NCBI GenBank assembly: GCA_032209605.1
Contig: JASFXZ010000026.1
Span: 124,001-188,000 of the forward strand
Source of the DNA: Mactromeris polynyma
Taxonomy: Eukaryota; Mollusca; Bivalvia; Venerida; Mactridae
Direction: 5' to 3'
DNA: 64,000 nucleotides
The position numbers and the translations under genes are program-made. The notes beneath the pieces are model-generated. The model was not told where the DNA came from, did not search any database, and saw nothing but the letters and a program-made list of their open reading frames with translations. Shown one piece after another: positions 53,801 through 57,764 of this stretch. Position 1 is the first letter of the stretch. Each line of letters opens with the position of its first letter.

Positions 53801-56677
53801 AGATACTTTTTTAGCCGCATTCTATTTCATTGCGAAAAAGTGACCTTAAAAAACTAATAATAAATAATAATAATAAATAAATGATAAAGTAAAGAAAGTT
53901 TGATCTGTAACGTTAGATTATTTCACAGATTTGATTGATCACGGTTTGAATGAGAGAGAGGGTAAGTTGCTATAGGGACTGCCACATACAGTGCCTCCCC
54001 ACACAGACCTCCGGGAAAACAACAATCAAAACATAAGGCATTTTAGGAGGCTCAAGGGTGACATGCGTAAGGGAACACGGGCGCAAGGAATAGCCTGGCC
54101 GACCATAAGGGATAACTAGAATTAAAGAGGACTAACAGAGGGGGGGGGGGGGTTAATGGATGGAATACATCACAGGACAATTCAATGCCGGAAGAGGGGG
54201 GGGGGGGGATAACATGAATACTATATAAAGTGAAAGAATTGCATAGGGGGAAGGGAAAGTTAACATACATTTAAAACACAATTATAAATAACAACCATGT
54301 AGCGATTTACAGCCTTGAAACTGTCAGTAAAAATGCATATAATGCAACAGGAAGTCAGCGTGGTCCAGCTTGACAAGAACGGCTCTAAATCTTATAAAAT
54401 TGTTTATACTAGTTAAAACCAATCACTACAAGCTGGCATGCAAATTAAGACCTTGATAGATACTACAACAACAACTCATCAGACTAGAATATTGATTTCG
54501 TTAGAATGAAAGAATATCGAGATTTGTATGTGTATTACATCTACTGTGTTTGAGCCAAAATTGTTCGAGTATACGAACTTCTACTGTACTAAACTTTAAC
54601 AATAATGGAAGCAAGTAGCAATTAATTATTTAAAATCATAAAACCATCATGATATCAATTATTTAATATATGTTTAAAAGTTTTCACCTTTTGAAAAATA
54701 TGATTTATTGGCCCCTAAACTTTTTGAATCTGGCAATGTTAGAGATTTTTTACTATACATGTCGTAAATGTTATTTGTGATAAAAGGTGAAAAGTTTTAA
54801 ACTAAATTGGAAGCAAGTAGATGTTAAGTTAGAATAAAAAGAATAACACGAAATAAAAGAGGGAAATTGTAGAACACCGCCATAACTGTTAAAATAGTCT
54901 AGTAGTAATATAAAGCGTACAAAATCGTTTCACCATATACTATTATTGATAAAAACTGGAAGAGCTAGGAACTCGATATCGAATTTCGTGTCATTTTAAA
55001 GGGAGCCATCCACTGTGACAAGACAGCTAAAAATTATTGGAAGATGGATATGTCACGAATATTTGTTATCTAGAATTTCCCTGGCCTTGAAAATCTTGTA
55101 AACAAAACTCCTGCTCCAATTTGAGATTTAGACAACAAAGTGTGTAATACATATGTCTCAATTTCCTGGATTAGCCCATGCCGATGGAGCACATCATGAA
55201 TACCGTCAAACCTCACATAAATACCATCTCAATAAAAAGACCATCTCAAAATTAAGAACACATTTCCAAGTCCATTTTCATCATTTGCTCTTTATTCAAC
55301 GTCACTATTAAGACCACTTCAATAAGAAGATCACATGTCTAGGTTTAGTTGTGAGGTGGCCAAATAATCGAGTTAAAATATGGAAGATAAATTAAAAACT
55401 GGCCCATGAAAATACGGTCTTATTACGGAGGTGATCTTCGTTTCGGGGTAGACTATACAACAGATTATACTGTAGATGCGAAAATTTCATTACCCAACAT
55501 GCTGCGTCAGCCTCGTCAAAGACTTTCAGTTCATCATTCTGGAATAGGTAACAATTAGTCCGGTATAACACCCATCCTGTTGGACAGCCTGTGTGTAGAG
55601 TATAAAAAATGCAGTTGAAACAATTCTTTCACTTTTTTATTCTAAACAATCTTCATTGCTATGTCCAGTGTACAGATAGTTCCCACATTTACAATATTCC
55701 CATCCCTTGTTATGAAATGTCGGCCATACTGATAATACACATTTTCTTAAAGTCAATAGGGAATATTCGTTATGTTCATGTAAGTTGAAGAAAATGTGGT
55801 TTGTCATGACAATTCTCTTGGCATTTCTCAAATTATCACATATTTAGAAATTACTCCTACAAGGGTTTATCAGGTATGCCTATCAAAATGGATGATAATT
55901 ATGAACAAGGGAGGTAAATATTGTAGATGTGGGAACTATCTATAGTACATCGCAATTTCTGCAGAGCGGACCTCTCTTCAGAAACAACATCGCTTTAACA
56001 AAATTATCAATTTTCCCGTAGAAAAAAATCACTATCAAATTAAACTCTCTTGAGCAATAACCTCTCAAAAACAGCCAAAATTTGCTGCTCCTAAACGCTG
56101 TTGCTGTTCTGTTTGGTGTCGTTATATTTGAATATCATGAGGTCAATTGCCAACTGAATTGAGTTAAGACCTTTTTCTCAGGATTCTGAAAAAGGAAGCC
56201 AGTGTTTACCATGGACTTCACAATCCCTGAATTTGACGCAAATACTGGAAATAGTTTAAGGAAGCAGTCATCGAGAATGATCAGTCTTATTCGTTGTAAC
56301 CAGTTTTTTTCTAAGCGGATAAAAGTATAAACTAAACTCAACGCTTGTGTATAACAATCCACGGATTTTTGTGACAAGAATGCTGCTACTAAAGTCAAAA
56401 TTGTGATTTTTAAGGTGAAAAATAAATAATGCTTTGCAATGATTGTTCAATACTTCAATCCTTGGTCTCCGAACGGTAACTAAGTAGGAAGATACATACT
56501 GTAGCTTTCATTGACAGTTGATATCAGAAAACCACTTTAACCAATGAAATAATTAAAGTTTTTAACAAAATTCACTGTTTCAATTTATATAGTTAATACA
56601 AGTTTAAACATCTCATTACCTATAGCAGTGACATCTTTAATCCATAAATACAAGAACAATAAAATGTACAACTGCAT
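20649..56677 (-). CDS. Cont: Contactin: C-type lectin, six Ig, four FN3, probable GPI anchor (27 exons)
   Basis: Cell-surface adhesion protein of the contactin family. The lectin-bearing invertebrate form (as in Drosophila Cont) acts with neurexin IV and neuroglian at septate junctions and glial contacts; that role is inferred for this species. Coding exons, 5' to 3': 56677-56620, 55588-55494, 52240-52155, 51220-51054, 44543-44436, 43305-43229, 42569-42434, 41773-41657, 41376-41281, 40525-40286, 39698-39599, 38885-38698, 37654-37382, 37016-36910, 36009-35823, 35194-35031, 30592-30466, 29987-29814, 27909-27748, 27003-26909, 26462-26376, 25804-25645, 25085-24964, 24638-24416, 23138-23023, 22365-22188, 20818-20649. 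They sum to 3813 nt, 1270 aa plus stop, with GT/AG at every intron and no phase conflict. Layout: signal peptide 1-19, lectin 20-171, Ig1-6 ~172-775, FN3 1-4 ~776-1214, tail 1215-1270. The mRNA ends and splice variants are unknown. Confidence 0.93.
20916..20990. mobile_element. MITE, family F end, in contactin intron 26
   Basis: CAGTAAAACCTCAATAACAA followed by an AGACCATCC ... GAGGTGGTCTT palindrome matches the family F terminus. The 10-bp array starts directly after it. A second terminus-like stretch, CAGTAAACCTCTCATATAGA, follows the array in the same orientation at about 21718. Confidence 0.6.
20989..21725. repeat. 10-bp minisatellite (GTAAGATACA)n, about 73 copies
   Basis: Nearly perfect array of GTAAGATACA with GGAAGATACA and GTAATATACA variants, in contactin intron 26. 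A 10-bp unit without stops in several frames produces two long but spurious minus-strand frames of about 250 aa. Confidence 0.97.
21744..22187. other. Contactin intron 26, rest
   Basis: AT-rich intronic sequence between the 10-bp array and exon 26. I see no further repeat or coding sequence. Confidence 0.5.
22188..22365 (-). CDS. Cont: Contactin exon 26: FN3-4, second half
   Basis: Residues 1156-1214. IVDNLQTNEVYVLRVLGWST then AGDGAQSE closes the last FN3 domain. Acceptor GTTTTTCAG, donor GTAAGA. Confidence 0.93.
22573..23037 (-). repeat. 99-bp tandem repeat containing exon-25 donor copies
   Basis: About 4.7 copies of a 99-bp unit at the exon 25 / intron 25 border. The donor GT occurs at 23021-23022 (the real exon) and again at 22922-22923, 22823-22824, 22724-22725 and 22625-22626. 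Each is preceded by the last bases of the exon (AGAGGATATATT, with small changes). Because 99 is a multiple of 3 the frame stays open, giving a repeated 33-aa translation. Confidence 0.95.
23023..23138 (-). CDS. Cont: Contactin exon 25: FN3-4, first half
   Basis: Residues 1117-1155. DYPVHVKVYPRDRHSITVRW then RGVNGHPGEEAVRGYI. The donor GTGAGT lies inside a 99-bp tandem repeat that carries four further copies of the exon end plus donor downstream. Confidence 0.9.
23398..23660. mobile_element. MITE, family E, in contactin intron 24
   Basis: Terminal inverted repeats GGGCCTTATTCCCAAACATT and AATGTTTGTGAATAAGGCCC flank about 190 bp of AT-rich DNA, and pairing continues inward (AAGTCTGCAACTCAG / CTGAGTTTCAGTATT). 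One-sided fragments of the family occur near 13380, 44750 and 61428. Confidence 0.8.
23648..24406. repeat. 23-bp minisatellite, about 33 copies
   Basis: Unit AAGGCTCCAGCAATCATTAA plus AAT, with C/T and CAAT-TATT/CAAT-CATT variants. The first unit overlaps the right end of the family E MITE (GAATAAGGCCCCAGCAATT). The last ends about 10 bp from the exon 24 boundary. Confidence 0.97.
24416..24638 (-). CDS. Cont: Contactin exon 24: FN3-3, second half
   Basis: Residues 1043-1116. CQLVGLTNNAEFFARVQVFN then GAGFGPKGEWR matches the L-N-AGFGP signature. The donor GTTTGT is weak and lies about 10 bp from a 23-bp minisatellite. The donor position is fixed by phase agreement with exon 25. Confidence 0.88.
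24768..24919. mobile_element. MITE, family F, contactin intron 23
   Basis: CACCTCAATAATACGACCAC ... AATAATAAGACCAATTTTCA ... ATTGAGGTTATACTG. It ends in TACTGTA as other family F copies do; the left end is worn. Confidence 0.5.
24964..25085 (-). CDS. Cont: Contactin exon 23: FN3-3, first half
   Basis: Residues 1002-1042. PQIVPIANDIETYNGTSVIV then YWEPVPDTRVAMLGRVKGYR. The conserved W is followed by the G-V-GY-V transition into the next exon. Donor GTTAGT. Confidence 0.93.
25086..25644. other. Contactin intron 22
   Basis: Very AT-rich intron. No repeat or coding element is recognised. Confidence 0.5.
25645..25804 (-). CDS. Cont: Contactin exon 22: FN3-2, last part
   Basis: Residues 949-1001. 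YYLPYLVKVGAYNDYGSGPN then SSQVQIFSAEG ends the domain with the expected Y--KV-A-N-YG-GP motif. Donor GTAAGA. Confidence 0.93.
26376..26462 (-). CDS. Cont: Contactin exon 21: FN3-2, middle
   Basis: Residues 920-948, exactly 29 codons: PLKPSEQCGPNMGYYIYWKV then PADTKDWKR. The N-G-GY-YW pattern is contactin-like. Acceptor TGTCTTCCAG, donor GTTTGT. Confidence 0.92.
26909..27003 (-). CDS. Cont: Contactin exon 20: FN3-2, first part
   Basis: Residues 888-919. IPPKNVGGGGGTVGTLTITW is the contactin-characteristic glycine run before the FN3-2 tryptophan. Donor GTAATT. Confidence 0.93.
27232..27386. mobile_element. 155-bp MITE with 14-bp TIRs and a 5-bp TSD, contactin intron 19
   Basis: TIRs CAGGGCCGTAAATT and AATTTACGGCCCTG are perfect. 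The element is flanked by GCTGT on both sides (27227-27231 and 27387-27391). The ends look hAT-like (CAGGG), but hAT elements normally make 8-bp duplications, so the superfamily is open. The interior is GC-rich (CACCCCGCCGAGCGGAGCGA). Confidence 0.75.
27748..27909 (-). CDS. Cont: Contactin exon 19: FN3-1, second half
   Basis: Residues 834-887. FNVTDLIPNTHYRFRVRGIN then EYGRGAEA contains the L-P-T-Y-FRV--N--G FN3 signature. Donor GTAACT. Confidence 0.94.
28040..28193. repeat. Perfect 54-bp inverted repeat, contactin intron 18
   Basis: Arms 28040-28093 and 28140-28193 are exact reverse complements, separated by 46 bp. The left arm opens ATTTTTTGAAATTTCATAAG. It is intronic and has no coding capacity. 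Confidence 0.93.
28920..29600 (-). repeat. Dispersed repeat family B, long copy (contactin intron 18)
   Basis: Reverse complement of the copy at 36430-36890. Shared marks are TATAGCGGTTAAGTGTGAGG, GACAGTTCCAAGGCTGTAAA, TATTCCATTCATTA, GTCTGTGTGGGGAGGCATTG and TGTGGCGTTTCC. Two overlapping open frames at 29207-29506 only translate this repeat. Confidence 0.65.
29814..29987 (-). CDS. Cont: Contactin exon 18: FN3-1, first half
   Basis: Residues 776-833. PPSAPAGVHIDKPSVTTRSM and RVLWTVTMD carry the P-P opening and conserved W. Acceptor GTTATAG, donor GTGAAC. Confidence 0.93.
30048..30233. mobile_element. MITE, family F, contactin intron 17
   Basis: CAGTAAAACCTCGATTATAA ... AAGTGAGGTTTTTACTG, with internal AGACCACCCTTGTGATCC and GAGGTGGTCTTAATT. 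Both terminal parts are present. Confidence 0.65.
30466..30592 (-). CDS. Cont: Contactin exon 17: Ig6, second half
   Basis: Residues 734-775. GGTHGLQITHVQFKNAGMYE then CQLKTAVQTVSRSA is close to the contactin-specific Q-K-AG-Y-C--QT pattern before the first FN3. It follows the 4.4-kb satellite-filled intron 16. Confidence 0.94.
30690..34450. repeat. ~170-bp satellite blocks in contactin intron 16
   Basis: Landmarks TTGTGCATATTCTTTAGGTA, TAGGTCAATATAATCAACAG and CATAAATTGCATTGAAAGTG recur about every 167-174 bp. There are five to six copies at 30690-31650, two to three at 32030-32440 and about four diverged copies at 33720-34450. A ~390-bp non-satellite block is duplicated at 31640-32030 and 32440-32830 (GAGACACT, ATTATTCAAGTAATCT, TTTCAAACCCATCTCATATC). 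The unit has no coding capacity. Confidence 0.88.
32831..33719. other. Contactin intron 16, non-satellite part
   Basis: A less AT-rich stretch at 33040-33260 contains GCGGAGCTCCGTCCACCATG. A 62-aa frame at 33058-33246 has no recognisable domain and no splice context. I see nothing else. Confidence 0.4.
34901..34975 (+). other. tRNA-like sequence (SINE head or tRNA relic)
   Basis: GTAAGTGGCTCAGATAGCTC ... GGAAGAGCC gives a D-arm with GCTC/GAGC pairing, and CAGGTTCGAAACCCGG forms a T-arm with a B-box match. The acceptor and anticodon stems pair poorly, so an intact tRNA gene is unlikely. Confidence 0.4.
35031..35194 (-). CDS. Cont: Contactin exon 16: Ig6, first half
   Basis: Residues 679-733. 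ITTPPSPSTVTVNRTAFIYC then DAAYSPYLDIAYVWKFNG contains the first Cys and the core W. Acceptor TTTTTTCACAG, donor GTAAGT. Confidence 0.93.
35360..35543. mobile_element. MITE, family F, contactin intron 15
   Basis: CAGTAAAACATCAATAAAAG ... AGAGTTTCATTTTACTTG, with internal AAGACCACCTCAATAATAAG and GGGTCCAAAGAGTGGTCTTA. The right terminus is degraded. Confidence 0.6.
35823..36009 (-). CDS. Cont: Contactin exon 15: Ig5, second half
   Basis: Residues 617-678. VRWLKNGGD and FNLVISGLQYSDAAMYTCLA plus TNHLGDARN is a clear I-set Ig half. Donor GTGGGT. Confidence 0.94.
36430..36890 (+). repeat. Dispersed repeat family B, copy in contactin intron 14
   Basis: GACAATGCCTCCCCACACAG, AACATAAGGGACTCAGGGGG, AATTTACAGTCTTTGAACTG and CCTCACACGTAACCGC follow the family order. 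A separate fragment lies just upstream at about 36255-36345. Confidence 0.6.
36910..37016 (-). CDS. Cont: Contactin exon 14: Ig5, first half
   Basis: Residues 581-616. IAPNFDRHPLPAETFGALGG then NISIKCSVEAAPSPE gives the A to C strands and first Cys of Ig5. It ends in phase 0 at GAG|GTAAAA. Confidence 0.92.
37382..37654 (-). CDS. Cont: Contactin exon 13: Ig4 complete
   Basis: Residues 490-580. A whole Ig domain in one exon: KLVWHCRAVARPRPIYSWYK, GILTILNVDKKRDEGMFQCA and ATNTHGTA. It ends LKVL. Confidence 0.94.
37870..38110 (-). repeat. Bivalve-type repeat family D, inverted copy (contactin intron 12)
   Basis: Reverse complement of the family at 13866-14262. Shared marks are TTATGACGGGCGTATTTTGT, GTGACAGTGGCAC, ACTCGGAGGTTATC and CAATAACCAGCCATATCGC. 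Confidence 0.6.
38486..38585. repeat. 45-bp near-perfect hairpin, contactin intron 12
   Basis: Arms 38486-38530 and 38541-38585 pair at 42 of 45 positions with a 10-nt loop. Each arm contains AAAGCACCGAAAAACCGGAT. It is GC-richer than the surrounding intron and lies 112 bp from exon 12. Confidence 0.9.
38698..38885 (-). CDS. Cont: Contactin exon 12: Ig3, second half
   Basis: Residues 427-489. LPLHYSWYREDGRP and RILTIDNTPLEADGNYVCMC contain the core W and second Cys, with an extra Cys two residues later (CMC). Acceptor ATATTTCAG, donor GTAATA. Confidence 0.92.
39250..39585. mobile_element. MITE, family C, copy 2, 13 bp from contactin exon 11
   Basis: ATAGTTCCCACATTTACAC opens the element, and the inner TIR (GATAAATATTGTAGTTGTGTG) leads to its end at AACTAT. 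The internal GTTGAAGAAAAATTGGTTG and TCTCTTGGTATT stretches match copies 3 and 4. Its right end lies in intron 11, just inside the donor of exon 11. Confidence 0.75.
39599..39698 (-). CDS. Cont: Contactin exon 11: Ig3, first half
   Basis: Residues 394-427. DNDYGPIIYTLVFPTNVLRG then HRVRMECIAYG, with the contactin-typical D-DYGP-I opening and the first Ig3 Cys. Donor GTAAGT; a MITE starts only 13 bp beyond this exon. Confidence 0.92.
40286..40525 (-). CDS. Cont: Contactin exon 10: Ig2, remainder
   Basis: Residues 314-393. VTYWWFRDN, FFVSDSGTLYISEVQPTDA and KYYCVVS supply the core W, the L-I---D motif and the second Cys. The end (RISLGQWLYLSPES) leads to Ig3. Confidence 0.92.
40640..40945 (-). 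repeat. Dispersed repeat family A, copy 2 (contactin intron 9)
   Basis: Inverted copy: CAGCCGTACTGACATGGCTT, TTTGTATATCAGTGTTATGT, TTCTCTTCAACCGAACA, TTACCGATATCCATTTTGGA and ACACAACAAATTTTAACC. Confidence 0.65.
41177..41221. repeat. Short GC-rich tandem repeat, contactin intron 9
   Basis: Four copies of a GGCGGGCGGA-type unit (GTAGGCGGGTGGAGGCGGGC and so on), an isolated G-rich patch in an AT-rich intron about 60 bp inside the donor of exon 9. Confidence 0.8.
41281..41376 (-). CDS. Cont: Contactin exon 9: Ig2, first strands
   Basis: Residues 282-313. YLGDFPNNEMEPLLAKAFEG then TKMECHQPRYSP follows the FGYL-EF pattern at the Ig1-Ig2 junction of contactins. It contributes the first Ig2 cysteine. 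Acceptor TTCTTAG, donor GTATGG. Confidence 0.85.
41657..41773 (-). CDS. Cont: Contactin exon 8: Ig1, second half
   Basis: Residues 243-281. GKLTIQDP ... DDNMYFCRATNEVGTTLS is the L-I---D---Y-C-A-N--G signature, and it ends RVSFG. Donor GTGAGT. Confidence 0.92.
42434..42569 (-). CDS. Cont: Contactin exon 7: Ig1, first half
   Basis: Residues 198-242. VECIASSNPISNYTFFKG carries the B-strand cysteine of Ig1. Here F replaces the usual W after the NP motif, an atypical Ig core residue. Donor GTAATG. Confidence 0.88.
43229..43305 (-). CDS. Cont: Contactin exon 6: linker and first strands of Ig1
   Basis: Residues 172-197, EYGYASIEKAAIQKGSVF then ILLSNDTV. It splices in phase 0 to exon 7. It is short and not strongly diagnostic alone, but the phases and GT/AG boundaries fit both neighbours. 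Confidence 0.8.
43375..43635 (+). repeat. Dispersed repeat family A, copy 3 (contactin intron 5)
   Basis: TTAAGATTTGTTGTGCGACA, GATCCAAAATGGATTTCGG, GTGGATTTCGGTAAGGTAAC, ACTGATATGCAAATAGC and TTAGTACGGCTGCGCCG. It faces copy 4 in inverted orientation within the same intron. Confidence 0.7.
44105..44330 (-). repeat. Dispersed repeat family A, copy 4 (contactin intron 5)
   Basis: Inverted relative to copy 3: TTTGCATATCTGTGTTGTGT, ACCACCAAACCAACTTCTCT and TTACCGAAATCCATTTTCC. Confidence 0.65.
44436..44543 (-). CDS. Cont: Contactin exon 5: end of lectin domain
   Basis: Residues 136-171: TTYEWVNVTSNYVCGYICEI gives the final W plus the two closing cysteines (CGYIC). The canonical WND is replaced by WVN. 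Intron 4 upstream is 6.5 kb. Confidence 0.92.
44750..45010. repeat. Interspersed repeat fragments in contactin intron 4
   Basis: A one-sided family E MITE end (GCCTTATTCACGAACATTTT) is followed by AACAGTGACCTTGATCTTGA and GAACAAGAATCCGAACACAC, a repeat type familiar from mollusc genomes (recalled, not searched). Confidence 0.4.
45381..45536 (+). other. Possible terminal coding exon on the opposite strand inside contactin intron 4
   Basis: After a good acceptor (TTGTATTTTAACAG) a 51-codon open stretch reads EFPVEDVIDEVDSVCQEEDE, then FSFLTIDDKVVVVPVG, and ends MFPDMQDEH-stop. Its acidic, non-repetitive composition is unlike the shadow frames nearby. I do not recognise the protein. It could be the last exon of a nested gene, or a fragment of a retrocopy or transposon protein. 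Confidence 0.3.
45537..47758. other. Contactin intron 4, middle part
   Basis: T-rich plus-strand sequence without supported genes. A segment at 47090-47310 (TGTCTGTCCGGTCTGCC, AAAGTCAAGGTCACAGGTGT) resembles another common bivalve repeat. If the open stretch at 45381-45536 is a real exon, part of this could be its 3' UTR. Confidence 0.35.
47759..47949. mobile_element. MITE related to family F, contactin intron 4
   Basis: CAGTCAAACCTGTCTGTAAA and AAGACCACCCATGGGAACAG at the left end, and GGTGGTCTTTAACACAGGTT then TGACTATAG at the right. It has inner GGTCTTTG-CAGACAGG palindromes and is a diverged subfamily of the CAGTA-ended elements. Confidence 0.6.
48022..48950. repeat. Diverged tandem duplication (~390-400 bp), contactin intron 4
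   Basis: Two long copies begin near 48050 and 48445. Shared marks are TTGCATTATTTCTTT, ACTGT-AATATGT, TTATTTCTCTT-GCTATGTTC, TTCAGTGTGTGAT-CT and CATTTTGACA. A partial third begins near 48820. A 98-aa frame at 48026-48322 is only a translation of this AT-rich repeat. Confidence 0.6.
48951..50300. other. Contactin intron 4, further intronic sequence
   Basis: AT-rich sequence. A short local duplication is visible at 49900-50060 (AATAATAAAG and TATTCT-CTCC-AACTGACACAC). No gene is supported; an 82-aa minus-strand frame at 49015-49263 has no recognisable domain. Confidence 0.4.
50301..50569. mobile_element. MITE, family F, internally duplicated, contactin intron 4
   Basis: CAGTAAAACCACAATAATGA ... 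GTGAGATTGTACTG. The inner module GAGGTGGTCTTAATATTGAG ... GAGCAAAACAGTGAAAATGG occurs twice, so the element carries an internal duplication. Confidence 0.65.
50799..50990. mobile_element. MITE, family F, contactin intron 4
   Basis: CAGTAAAACCTCTATAATAA ... TCTTTCAGTGAGGGTTTAAT, with repeated GAGGTGGTCTTAATATTGAG. The right terminus is worn. Confidence 0.6.
51054..51220 (-). CDS. Cont: Contactin exon 4: lectin core
   Basis: Residues 80-136, with YWYTSGRFSRDST and IFWEGINQF matching the W-SG and W-DG core strands. The loop where ligand-binding lectins have EPN or QPD instead reads TTRQRSIDDNSD, so the usual calcium/sugar site is not recognisable. Confidence 0.92.
52155..52240 (-). CDS. Cont: Contactin exon 3: lectin helix region
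   Basis: Residues 52-80. SYGARLVSVETQREDAFIAN matches the GA-LV-I-----E--FI signature of C-type lectin domains. Acceptor TATATTTCAG, donor GTAAGT; the exon ends in phase 2. Confidence 0.93.
52685..52829. repeat. 29-bp tandem repeat, five copies, contactin intron 2
   Basis: TATCAC recurs at 52685, 52714, 52743, 52772 and 52801. Each unit contains the palindrome TATACCGGTATA followed by TACATACGG. It produces overlapping spurious open frames. Confidence 0.95.
52830..53589. other. Contactin intron 2, middle
   Basis: AT-rich intronic sequence. I recognise no repeat or coding element. Confidence 0.45.
53590..53720 (+). repeat. Dispersed repeat family A fragment, contactin intron 2
   Basis: GGTTGAAGAGAAATTGCCTT, TGGTTAACGTAAGATTTGAT, ACAACACTGACATGCAAATA and TGTTAGTACGGCTGGGCCG match the 3' half of the family. 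Confidence 0.6.
53945..54330 (+). repeat. Dispersed repeat family B, copy with two poly-G runs (contactin intron 2)
   Basis: Marks: TACAGTGCCTCCCCACACAG, CCTCCGGGAAAACAACAAT, CATAAGGGATAACTAG, GGATGGAATACATC, TATATAAAGTGAAAGAATTG and GATTTACAGCCTTGAAACTG. Two runs of about 12-14 G lie near 54140 and 54197. Confidence 0.7.
54331..55201. other. Contactin intron 2, last part
   Basis: AT-rich. No gene, RNA or clear repeat was seen. Confidence 0.45.
55202..55475. mobile_element. MITE, diverged family F, contactin intron 2
   Basis: CCGTCAAACCTCACATAAAT, TACCATCTCAATAAAAAGAC and CACTTCAATAAGAAGATCAC on the left, with GGTCTTATTACGGAGGTGAT near the right end, only about 20-40 bp before exon 2. The copy is heavily diverged and its ends are approximate. 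Confidence 0.4.
55494..55588 (-). CDS. Cont: Contactin exon 2: start of C-type lectin domain
   Basis: Reads GCPTGWVLYRTNCYLFQ ... DEADAACW (residues 20-51). The CP-GW opening, the second Cys of the N-terminal pair and the AAC of the long disulphide are typical of C-type lectin folds. Acceptor CACACAG, donor GTAATG. Confidence 0.9.
55676..55939. mobile_element. MITE, family C, copy 3, contactin intron 1
   Basis: ATAGTTCCCACATTTACAAT ... GATGTGGGAACTAT with perfect 11-bp ends. It is shorter than the other copies (264 bp). It lies 88 bp upstream of the exon 2 acceptor. Confidence 0.8.
55940..56619. other. Contactin intron 1, rest
   Basis: AT-rich intron. An 87-aa minus-strand frame at 56135-56398 has no domain that I recognise and no matching splice phase. 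Confidence 0.4.
56620..56677 (-). CDS. Cont: Contactin exon 1: signal peptide
   Basis: Codes for MQLYILLFLYLWIKDVTAI plus one base. It is a hydrophobic leader followed directly by the lectin. An in-frame TGA lies 12 nt upstream of the ATG, A is at -3, and the donor is GTAATG. This is the preferred start; 57568-57634 is a possible alternative. Confidence 0.8.
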
Positions 56678-57000
56678 TTTTACTCCTCACTTTATCTTTA
56701 TCAATAGGAATATGTTTACTTGCAAATACAGTTTGGCAATTTGAATTAACAGGCGCAGATCCAATATTAAGAGTTGGGGGAAAGGGCAAATTTGGGTATA
56801 TATGTGATCGACGTTATATCTAAATATCATTTTGCAAGTACCAATTATAATGTTTTGTTATATTGTCTGCTTATAACTTTTTACTAAATGTACAGAGCAC
56901 TTTTGAATTTGCATTTACTCTTGTTTGTATTCACCATTCATGTTAGTAATTGTTGTTAATTTTTCGATACTTTTTCATACTTTTTTTCACTTTTCACCGC

Positions 57001-57010
57001 CTATATATAG
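57001..57010 (-). promoter_or_regulatory. Possible TATA box of the contactin gene
   Basis: The minus strand reads CTATATATAGG about 325 bp upstream of the chosen start codon, which would give a 5' UTR of roughly 300 nt. The motif is short and AT-rich DNA is common here. Confidence 0.25.
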
Positions 57011-57567
57011 ATGAGTGTGTGTGTGTTTTGTTCCTTTGTTGCAATGAACATTTCTGTTTATGTAAATAAACCTTTTCAAGTCTGTGCTCGTCCTCTCTGG
57101 TATTAATAATATAGAATTGATGTTTGCGAGTTGAGCGAGCATAATTTGTGCGCGTTTTCCTTGCCAGAGCAAAAGATTGGGGAGGGGCTGGTCCGCCCCT
57201 CGAATACATTAGAACAAGCAAGACAGTACTCTCGCCACATCCGCCTAAACGAGGATTCAAATGACGTCAAGTATTCAATATTACACATATTGGTTTTTAG
57301 ATTTGTTGGCTGAAATCCAACTTTACAGTTTTTTATAAGCCACATTTGGTGTGATTACCTTGTCGAACAGCTATTTCAACAAAACCGCTTGCCTGATTTA
57401 CAAACGTTTCAGTTCAGTAAGTGGTAAAGTAAAAAGGGCGACTGCCTCGCAACACATTTTGAAAATTCATAAGCAGTAAAGAGATAAACAATAAATGCAT
57501 GAAAATAATTATAAATGTATTTAGAGGACTATATTTGTATTAAGCGTGTATGACGAAAAAAGTCTAC

Positions 57568-57634
57568 CTTTTAATGTGATACTATCCTGTCCTGCCACGA
57601 ATGGTATCATGGCCAGAAATAAGTTTGATGTCAT
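57568..57634 (-). other. Cont: Possible alternative first coding exon of contactin
   Basis: An ATG with an in-frame TAA just upstream (TAA ATC ATG) opens MTSNLFLAMIPFVAGQDSIT-LK. This is a second short leader-like peptide, ending at a GTAGAC donor in phase 1, the same phase as exon 1, so it could splice to exon 2 in frame. It would give a different signal peptide under a different promoter. There is no transcript evidence. Confidence 0.35.
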
Positions 57635-57764
57635 GATTTACGTATCACGAAACTAGTACTACAATTAATAATCGCAATTACCATATTTACACCTCGATCA
57701 ACCGCACGTATCACTATCATCAATAGCAGCAACGGCTGTTTATATATCATCATCAGCATCATTT

